Below are positions 9,461 through 17,471 of a DNA stretch of 23,265 nt, piece by piece. A program made the position numbers and the translations under genes. Location: assembly GCA_010015655.1 (NCBI GenBank), contig ML976657.1, forward strand, positions 1,605,895 through 1,629,159. Reading direction: 5' to 3'. The DNA is from Bimuria novae-zelandiae CBS 107.79 (taxonomy: Eukaryota > Ascomycota > Dothideomycetes > Pleosporales > Didymosphaeriaceae). The notes beneath the pieces are model-generated. The model was not told the origin of the DNA. It was given only the letters and a program-made list of their open reading frames with translations, and did no database searches. Numbering within the stretch: the first letter of the stretch is position 1; each line of letters opens with the position of its first letter.

Positions 9461-9484
9461 TGCCTCGCTGCCTCGCTGCCTCGC
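9461..9484 (+). repeat. 8-bp tandem repeat, three copies
   Basis: The unit tgcctcgc is repeated three times without mismatch (9461-9468, 9469-9476, 9477-9484), with a partial copy on the left (atcgc). It lies in noncoding DNA. Confidence 0.9.
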
Positions 9485-10381
9485 TCATTGAGTCAGGTGG
9501 CCGACCTCAAGTGGTGCCCGGTCATGGCACACCGTGTCTTTGAAAACTAGCTCACTGGCGCCAGCCAAAATATCAAAAGTTTCCCACTCACTCGATCTTT
9601 CTTCCGTACGCTCACCCACTAAACAGTCCTCTAAAAACAGACATGAAGAAAATCCATGGGCTTTGAATGCCGTCTAAAACACCCACCGCAATGTCGTATG
9701 CCTTTGGTCCCCCTCCAAAAACAAGTGCAACATCGGCCATGTGGACACCCCATACCTTCCCTCAAATGGTATACTCTATACAACCGTCCAACTATAAATT
9801 TCTGTCGTGTTCATCTGTTACTCTGACCACACATATGCGCAACTCCACAGCTCTACAATCTACTAGTTTGCCATCGTATAAAGCCGGAGGGGTCTCAAAA
9901 TATCCACGAACTCAGTAATGCCCGTGCGACAGGTCGCTTTGGAAAATGACTGCGGCCTAAAACTGACGTGGACTATATCTATGAGTTGTCTAGCGTTTAC
10001 AAGGACACTCCCACACCGAATGCAGCGGCCGGTGAGCACGCTGAAAAACTCGCATCTTGATTTTGTGATTCAAAATCAGATACTGAAGCAGCATGTCCGT
10101 CTTCGAGGTGGAGCAGCAACCATCTTTATTGCGGTCAAAAGTACGACGAAACAGATTCATGTGTCCCTGCAGCTCTCGGAAAGCACATGCGATCTTATGC
10201 ATGTTTCCTATAACTACTTTAAAACTGCAAAACCTGATGTCATGGCTTGCCTCGTTCGTGTTTTTGTAACGAGGAGTTACAGTGACAATAAGGCGACGGG
10301 AGTGCACATTATCACCACCACTTCTCGGGTATGCTTGCTGGTGGAAAAAAGGCGCAGGAGACAAACTGTTCGCCATTCAAA

Positions 10382-10671
10382 ATGACAGACGAATCTGTCT
10401 ATGTGGCGCTTTGCGCTGCGTGGTCGAAGTACAATGTGGAAACTTTTCTTGCAGTCTATGGAAACTCAGAAGCAATTTCATAATGGCTTATGCGGGTCTG
10501 AGTCCACTAGGGATTCGTTGCTCGACGGATGGACTGCACCATCCAAAGGCTGAGTTTCTAGTCGACGGAAGGAACAGGTGGAAATGTGGAAAGACCTGTG
10601 CAATGCGTGCGATGGGCCTGATGACGGACATCAGCAAGACCATGCGATGATAAACATCACTGACGATAGAT
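10382..10671 (+). other. Weak candidate for a small two-exon gene or gene remnant
   Basis: An ATG at 10382 opens 33 codons (MTDESVYVALCAAWSKYNV then ETFLAVYG) ending at 10483. About 80 nt further on, after a branch/acceptor-like ggctgag..tttctag ending near 10562, another frame reads RRKEQVEMWKDLCNACDGPD and on through DDGHQQDHAMINITDDR to a stop at about 10671. Both pieces look more protein-like than the neighbouring frames. A donor (gtctat near 10454) is weak. I recognise no family, and this may be coincidence or a decayed gene. Confidence 0.18.
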
Positions 10672-10994
10672 GATCTTTTTGGAAAGGACACAGTACAGAC
10701 ATTAATGTGAATGCGGAGTTTTTCACTTCCATACAAGGTGCTATTCTGCGAGGCCTATTCTACAGTGTGTACCAAAGCACAGTAGTAAAAGCTACTGTTA
10801 CGCTTTAGGACCATACGTCCAAGATACCAATAACCGTGAAATCAAGTATGAGCTCCCATCCAAGGACTGTATCGCGCGCTGCGAAGCATGTCCGAGCTTA
10901 ACGCCAAACTCCAAAGTCGCTGACTCGCACTGCCAGCCTATCCCATTCACTTTTCCGCCCTTCGAGACGATTTTTTGATACTAGAAACCCACTG

Positions 10995-11632
10995 CTAGTC
11001 TTCCTCCTCCTCATCGTCGTCTTCGGACTTCGCTTCTGCATCCTGATCTTGGGCGCTCTCCTCGGCCTTAGCAGGTTGCGCGATTTCGCCGTCGTAATTC
11101 GGTCGGACGGTCTTCTCGTTTCTCTGGGTGAGAACTGATTCGATAAGCGGTACGGCGGCGAGGAGTGTGTTGTATTGCTCCATGGTCAGCGAGATGCCCT
11201 ACAAACCGAACGTCAGTCTATGCCGCACGAGTGCAGCTGCGTGTAAACGTACCTTCTTCCCTGGCTTCACCTGTCCACCATCGTCCGTCCAGTACTCACG
11301 GATGTTAACAAGGGTGTTGCCTTTGAATTCGGTGATAGTGACGCGTCGCATGCCGTTTGCTTTCAGCTATTTTCCGTTAGCCAGTGTTCTTGCCTTCACG
11401 GATGCAGGAAGCTGATACGCACTGAGACGAAAGGATTGTTCTCGTCATCTGTCTCCAGCTTTGGAACAAGTGGTTCCTCTTCTGCATCGCCCTTCGCTTT
11501 CTTGGATGCGGGTTCCGCCTCATCATCCTCATCGGGCGAGGGGCGTTTCTTGGTGAACGCCTTCTTTCCACTGCCGGCACCACGAAAGCCGCCTCGAGAA
11601 CCGCCTCGGGAGCCTCCTCGTTTCGCGTACAT
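10995..11632 (-). CDS. SUB1: Transcriptional coactivator PC4/Sub1 homologue
   Basis: Three exons on the minus strand: 11423-11632, 11253-11366 and 10995-11198. The introns are 11367-11422 (56 nt, GTGCGT, GGCTAAC branch, ATAG) and 11199-11252 (54 nt, GTACGT, CTGAC branch, GTAG), both in phase 0. The product has 175 residues. Residues 1-22 are an RGG-type basic tail (GGSRGGSRGGFRG). Residues 23-62 are charged, with KKRPSPDEDDEAEPASKKAK resembling a nuclear localisation signal. Residues 67-125 are the PC4 single-stranded-DNA-binding domain: GMRRVTITEFKGNTLVNIRE, YWTDDGGQVKPGKKGISLT, then EQYNTLLAAVPLIES. The last ~40 residues are acidic. PC4/Sub1 binds single-stranded DNA and TFIIB in the nucleus and supports RNA polymerase II initiation, elongation and genome stability. 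Spliced length and domain order are normal for the family, and the gene appears intact. Confidence 0.95.
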
Positions 11633-11882
11633 GTTATGTGGAGCGGTGTCAAAGGAGGATGATGATAGCGCGTGTTCAGGATGACGCGAAAGTGGAGCTC
11701 GAGCTTGACACGATAAAACGCGCTAGCCCGTAGTCACGTGTTGTGCCCCGCACACCTTTGTCCCGGATCGCCCTTTCGGCCGTTGCACAGCGAATCCGCC
11801 TTAGGATGGAATTTTACAATGTGCCTCCCTAACGCCATTGCCTCCTCTAGTCATGCCTGTCGTCGCATCTCCCTCTCGTCGC

Positions 11883-13279
11883 TCATCCCGACTCCACAGT
11901 CTTCATAGCCAAACATGCACTCGTCTCATGATCTCCCAACCAGGCACAGTACGATATAGCTACTTGTAACGCGCCTAAAATTGTGGCAGCGAGGCCAAAG
12001 AACATCGCGAACGCAAGCGCCATGACACCAGCCCAATATGTATATCGAGGAGAAGACCTACGATCACTCCATCTTTCGTACCACGTCATCGGGGTTGGAT
12101 CCTCGACCTCTCGCATTATTTTGTAGAGTCGTTCACCCCAGTGGGGAAACTGTTCGAATAGATCCTGCATGTCTTCAGGTGGCGAAAGACTTTGCGGGTG
12201 CTCGTGTAGGCTACAAAAGATCTCCGACGGTTTCAATAGGCATGGGTCCAGGCCGTGTTTGGAAACTTCTTGCTGCAAGTATTTGAAACTCTCTCTGCAT
12301 CGTCTTCAGGAAATAAAAGCCAGATAGTGCGCAGTGTCTCTAACAATAGATTTGGGGTAAGGCAGCCGCTGCTACTCGTTAGCTCGTTTCGATTGATCGA
12401 GAATCAAGTGCGATACCGACTAAGGCTGTCTTCTAAACATAAATCCTCGTCTTCACCATCTAAAGCTCGAATTGCAGCAGCCAAAAAGCCTAATTGTCCA
12501 AATACTTGAATTGTCTTCCAGTCCTCAGTAACCTGTAAGTGAAGATGGTCTGGCAGATTATCTGTCCATTTGACACTGATACGTGTATAGGCTTTCAGAT
12601 ACCGAGCGCGTAGCTTGTGCGCTTTGATAGCTTCTGTCCTTTCCAGCGGTTCTATCCCGTGGCACGGGAGTACTCTTTCAATCAAGGCCGACAATGACTC
12701 GCTATCTTTCCAAGCTGGTCGGAACACGTGGCCGGTCGTTATTGCGTGCACCGAGGAGCGACAACTGATCATAAACATGATCTTGATGGCTAGATCCAAA
12801 GCAGGGCTCATTTCATGGTTAGCCAGATCCTCCGTCGCGATCAATGCCTTCAGATCTTTCCTTCGTATGGAATGGTTGTGCTTCAGAGATGCTAGCACTC
12901 TTAGCAAATGTTCGTGGGTGCTAATCTGCAGAGAACGCGTAGGTGCATTGGGTGAACGTCGTGGTAGACCTGCCGTCGTTGCCAACATTTGGTCGGCATA
13001 GCAACGAAAGAAGGAACCCAGCGTCTCATCACTGATCCTGCCGACAGCCTCCTTTCCCCAGATGGTGGAGACAATCTGCTGCTTGAAGTCGTCGTCAACA
13101 TCTTGTGATAAAGGCCGTACACTTCCTTGTAAAGAGGTTCGACTTGGTACGAGTTGCAACTGCTGGAACCACATTCGAACAATGCTACTAGTAACGACTC
13201 GAAACCTTTCATTTCGAAGGTCTGTTTTCCTTAAATCGACGGCATAAGGCGGGGCATTGTCAGCCGCATGTCTCGGCAC
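11883..13279 (-). pseudogene. Broken copy of a conserved uncharacterised fungal family with C-terminal TM segment
   Basis: The segments are 12417-13279, an intron at about 12372-12416 (GTATCG, GAGCTAAC branch, GTAG; 45 nt, or 48 nt using the next CAG) and 11883-12371. Corrected for a 2-nt frameshift, they give 1350 nt, about 449 residues, the size I recall for this Pezizomycotina family. Landmarks: an N-terminal AADNAPPYAVDLRKTDLRNE block, ISTHEHLLRVLASLKHNHS (mid), ALDLAIKIMFMISCRS, CLTPNLLLETLRTIWLLFPE, and a C-terminal WYERWSDRRSSPRYTYWAG followed by one membrane helix (ALAFAMFFGLAATILGALQV). Function is unknown in the family. Damage: an (AG)4 run at 12289-12296 shifts the frame by +2 relative to the downstream part, and no ATG opens the first exon, which starts GTG after a TAG about 18 nt upstream. 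Either it is a pseudogene or the assembly has errors here. Confidence 0.7.
12289..12296 (-). repeat. (AG)4 dinucleotide run at the frameshift of the broken gene
   Basis: On the minus strand the sequence gc(AG)4tttc lies where the frame changes from ...LLFPEDDAE to SFKYLQQEVSKHG. Three AG units instead of four would keep the two conserved halves in one frame, which points to slippage by one unit. Confidence 0.7.
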
Positions 13280-13347
13280 TGCAAGTCGAAGCGACTAACA
13301 TGCGGGCTGTTCGAATCAAATTGTACGTAGACTGCGCCCTGACCGGT

Positions 13348-13357
13348 CGGTTAACCG
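13348..13357. promoter_or_regulatory. CGG-N4-CCG palindrome in the divergent promoter
   Basis: cggttaaccg is a perfect 10-bp palindrome in the ~320-bp gap between the broken minus-strand gene and the plus-strand fusion gene. Inverted CGG triplets with a short spacer are the typical target form of fungal Zn2Cys6 activators. Overlapping accggt lies just before it. It could control either or both genes; no experiment is implied. Confidence 0.3.
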
Positions 13358-13596
13358 CTTCTTGACAGCTGGGGGTTCAGCCTCAGCACCTGCCACACAA
13401 TAGCCCAGCCTGAGGATCCTGCACATAAATCAACATCCAACACCTTTTCAGCTGAAAGTTACAGATTGACCCCATGGCCTCTGACATGAGATGTGAGCAA
13501 TCTCCTCTCTGCGACGTCAAATACGAAGTGGGAAATCCAAATTGTCCATGAAACATCGTGAATGTTCGTCGGCCCACAGACATCATAACAACTACC

Positions 13597-16500
13597 ATGG
13601 AGGTGACGGCTACCAACGGTACTGGCGAGCTGCGACAAGGAATACCATCACCTCCAACCCAACTAGAGGGTCTGTCCTCTCTATCCGCGGGTAATAGTGC
13701 CCCATCATTGAAGGACATCCGCCACCAGGCGAACCACATCAGCCTTATCAAGTCTATCAAGAAATGGAGGGTTCAAATAACCGAGGAAGAGAAAAGAGAA
13801 TCGGATAATATTGCTAATGGCTCTGTGACAAAAGCATCGAGTCTCATACCAATTGCCTTAAGAAGAGGCAAGCGAGAAAGGCTGAAAACGTTCAACTTCA
13901 CGTCTACTTTGAATCTCATGGGTAACGATACAGTCACCTTTGACGAAAAGCATTGGAGCATTCTCTCCAATTTTATGGATGCATGGGGAAGGAATAACTC
14001 TCTGTGGTTTCACGGTCTGCCTACGCGCAATCTCTCGACCACTCTCGTTGCCATCAGTTCAAAGAATGCTACGGGCCTTGCCAACAATGAACCATACATA
14101 TGCATCCGCGGACTTCTGGACGAAAATGATATTGTCTCTTTCCACGCAGTGTTGTCGCGAGATAATATTCGACACTACTACAGTCCACTTCGCATATGTT
14201 TCGATCGCAGCCGCATCCGTGAGGCTGCTGATGAGAGGTTGTATTTCGGTCCACATCCACACATGTGGTCGCTGTGTGGTTCTATAGCTGCGACTGAATT
14301 TTCCGGAGATATTCATTATTTGACTATGGGGGGCCTCCTAGATATCGATGGATCAATCTACCTGCTTACTGCGAATCACAATTTCTCACCAGCCGGGCTA
14401 GATACAAATCAACCTGCCTCCAATGGCTCCACATTCGAGAGGTATCATTCACAGAACAAAGCTTTGATCGTCGATAGGTGGACCGTTGACTCTACTTTTG
14501 AGAAGACAACCATACACACCGCTAGGGGCCAACCAGTGACTCTGCCTGAAGCTTACGGAGATGATACACAAGCAATTGCATTGCATCTTGTGGCCTTGAA
14601 GGGCAGTATTGGCGATTGTATCCTATCACGCCTGACATGTCAAGTTACAATTTGCCTAACGGTTGTGCCCTCCCGGTGGTTGACGGTAAATATTCAACGG
14701 CCGAAGCAAATCCGATTTTCCCCCTGGGCATGCATTATGTAACTAATTTCGGGGGTAGAGACCGCCAAAGAGAGGTCATTATACTAGCGGGTAGAACGGG
14801 CACATGCACTGGAAAAATCTCTCAAAATTACTCATTCTTTACACTACATGGTGATCAGTGGAGTCGCATTTGGACTGTTCGCACCAATGATGGCTGCCAT
14901 GAGTTTCGTTCTCATCACACGCGTTTGCTCGCTGATGCGCACAGCATTTCACAGGGGCGACTCTGGGGCTTGGGTGATTAACAAGCAAGACGACTCCCTT
15001 CTTGGACATATTATCACCGTTTCGGAATATGTGGCGTACGTTGTTCCCATATGTCAAATTCTGAGGGAGATTGAAGAAGCAATGCCAAATGCCCACATTC
15101 GACTGCCTTCACCGTTCCATCAACTCGCCGCGCTCGCGAAACGTCTTTACACTACTGTTGCTACGGATGAAGCAAAGAAGGAAGCTCAAATCATAGCACG
15201 GAAAGCTACCTCGAAAGACACAATGAGGGCTGCACCTGATTTCACTTACGCACAACTACTTGAAGAAACCTTACACACAGAGCATGACCAGGAGATCTTA
15301 GCGCGAATCATCTGTCTTGTTGGGGCAGACTGGGAAGCATTTCTATCACCCCAATACTGGAATTCTACCATGCACGACGTAGATGTACAATCTTTAATTG
15401 ATCTGTACACACGTCTCACAAAGGCGTATTCAATGCTGAATACAGCGTCTTCGTCTGGACCTAGGGCGATCATCAAGTCTTACGGCATCGACGGTGTTCC
15501 AGAAAAGGTGCTTGCTGGTGAGCAGAACCTCAAAGAGAGAGATCAACAACAGACGACTATCTCATCACAGGGATCAAATTTAATAGGCTGGGACTCGGAA
15601 CATGATCCTAAGAACCCTAGAAACTGGATATCTTCGATCAAGAATCGCTATGTCTTATTTATGTCCATACAGAGTTTCATTTCGTAAGCCAAACAACTTC
15701 TACGATCCCATATGACTTGAGCTGACATGATAGCACAGCGGCTTCGGTTTCACAGTGCTGTCAGGACCTGCTTTCCACCTAATAGGTGAAATTCCAATGG
15801 GCAGCGATTACCTCATCACGCTGGCCACTTCCGTCTACAACCTAGGGCATATATTTGAAGCTATATTCATTGCCCCGCTGAATCAGATATATGGGCACCG
15901 CGCAATTCTTCTTGTGCTGCACACTGGGGCTTTTACTATAGCAACAGTATTATGTACTGTTAAGGAAAATGCCGCACTGCTTGTCAGCTTCCGCTTTCTT
16001 GCTGGCTGCACCACGTTCTTGCCTTACTCGATTGGGCGCAAAATAATGTCCAACCTCTTCGAACTTCCTCGCGCGAGCATCTTCACAGGAGTTCTATCGC
16101 TTTTCTTCGTCCTAGGTATATCTATCGGCGCAATCTCTGGAAGTCTCATTGTTGAGGCATTGTCGCTGAACTGGGCCTTCTATCTCCCCGCCGCAGCCAC
16201 TGTGGTCGTTGGGATACCTGCATTCGTCTTCGGCCACGACGCTTATGCCCCGGTCCTACTGGAATGCAAAGCGAAGCGTTTGCGTAAAGAGACTGGGCAA
16301 GCCAATCTTATATCTGGGCAGCAAGATCAAATACGTACCTTTGCCTCTCTCCTCAATGAGACTTGGTCGCTTCACATAATATGCTCAAAACTTCCACGCT
16401 CTTGTACCCTCTCCATCTATTCGGCTCTTATCTCGGCCTCTGTACAGCTCCACTATACGACCTTCCCTTTCGTGTTCGAGCAACAGCATCATTTGTCTCC

Positions 16501-17082
16501 CTCCCGTATCGGATCTGCGGCTATTGGTTTTGCGGTTGGAAATGTTTTGTTGAACTTCATAGGCGCTCTTTATATAAAGGCTTTCCAAACGATGTACGCT
16601 ACCAAGATCAGGATGCTCGCTACATTAGGCAACACGCTCCTACTTTGCGGACACTTTCTGTATGGATGGGCTGCTCAACGCCACTTGCACATCGCGCTAC
16701 CGCAACTTGGCATTGCTCTCATATTAATAGGAGGGCACGCTGTTGTAAGTACATATGTCATATGCATATCGCTTCTCAATGAGATTGAACTAACGAATGA
16801 ACATAGGACTTGTGTATCAACCAAGTACTGGCATCTGCATCATTGTATGCGGCTTATTCCAGTCATGTAATCACTTCAAGATTGCTGGTAATCACTTCAA
16901 GATTGCTGGCTGCTACACTTTTACCATTGGACGGAATACCGCTATACAAGAGTTTTGGAGTTGGATGGGTCAACACAGTTCTTGGCGGTATCATCTTGGT
17001 ACTAGGCATGCTCTCGACGATCATCCTTTTCCAAATTAGTAAGTCTGTTCATGGCGCACGTAGGAGTACAATGGTAGCTTAG
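13597..17082 (+). CDS. Trypsin-like (PA-clan) protease-like domain fused to a DHA1-type MFS transporter
   Basis: Start is ATG 13597 in an ideal accATGg context. Exons: 13597-14902 (with one frame change near 14600-14616), 14955-15683, 15739-16744, 16807-17082. Introns: 14903-14954 (GTTTCG, CTGATG, TTTCACAG), 15684-15738 (GTAAGC, GCTGAC, GCACAG), 16745-16806 (GTAAGT, ACTAAC, ACATAG). Phases agree, giving about 1105 residues. Residues 1-240: unknown. Residues 245-500: protease-like, with GGLLDIDGSIYLLTANHNF (His261), Asp322/323, and after splicing GDSGAWV (Ser~439) then LLGHIITV..AYVVP, as in fungal trypsin-like proteins. Residues 500-645: helical linker. From ~647: MFS, opening with GWDSEHDPKNPRNW, motif A PLNQIYGHR, RFLAG, and DAYAPVLLECKAKRLRKETG, the fungal DHA1 signature; about 12 helices. 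The GDSG motif and the MFS start share one uninterrupted frame (14955-15683), so the fusion does not depend on the uncertain frame change. Substrate unknown. Confidence 0.7.
16867..16908 (+). repeat. 21-bp in-frame tandem duplication inside an MFS helix
   Basis: Two perfect 21-bp copies, at 16867-16887 and 16888-16908, encode VITSRLL twice in a row within one of the last predicted membrane helices of the transporter. The insertion adds two helical turns with an extra Arg, so it may disturb packing. Perfect identity indicates a recent event. Confidence 0.95.
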
Positions 17083-17471
17083 GTAGAGTCGTGACGCGGG
17101 TCTACTGTTCTCTTATGAGTTTTTGGGAACGAGATATACTTGTTCAGCAACAGCAACTTTCGTGGGCGGGCCTGGTGTTAGGGGTACACAGATATAGCAA
17201 AATGGCGCAAAGGGTTGGGCTATTCTGTTTCGTGCTCGAGTTCTTCTGTAAATTGGTGGAATGACTGAGACTGCAACGAAGGTAGAAGAGAAATGTTGAA
17301 CCAAGGGACAAACGCCATAGCCATGCATTGATAGATATCCTATTTCTATAACACTAATCCACATCCAAAAAATTGCGCCCCATGCAAACTCTACGGCTAT
17401 ACATCAATCGAAAAGGGTATACAATCACATAAGTTATCACCAAGCCTTCATCATCTCTTCCAGCATCAAGC
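17083..17471. other. Convergent 3' intergenic region
   Basis: This stretch lies between the stop of the plus-strand fusion gene and the stop of the minus-strand cell-wall gene. It should hold both 3' untranslated regions. A minus-strand frame (17113-17364) has no coding character. No terminator-like structure is obvious. Confidence 0.5.

Larger units (their letters stand above)
8859..10994. other. Long intergenic stretch, no firm gene
   Basis: Frames up to 155 codons (9918-10385 +, mirrored by 9990-10376 -) look like chance openings. Two items are noted separately: a short 8-bp tandem repeat at 9461-9484 and a weak small-gene candidate near 10382-10671. No tRNA or transposon signature was seen. 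Confidence 0.45.

Noticed and set aside
9918..10385. 155-codon plus-strand frame with a 128-codon mirror frame on the other strand
   Set aside because: Both lack domains and support from context; mirrored openness is typical of chance.
14603..14641. Intron to explain the frame change in the protease-like region (gtattg ... tcaag)
   Set aside because: Only 39 nt, poor acceptor, and it does not lead into the required frame.
16363..16782. 139-codon alternative frame within the MFS exon
   Set aside because: A shadow of the transporter frame, which carries the clear family motifs.
16807..17364. Extra intron near the transporter's C-terminus (gtaagt at about 17039) extending the protein
   Set aside because: The resulting tail does not resemble an MFS C-terminus, and the simple stop at 17080-17082 is adequate.
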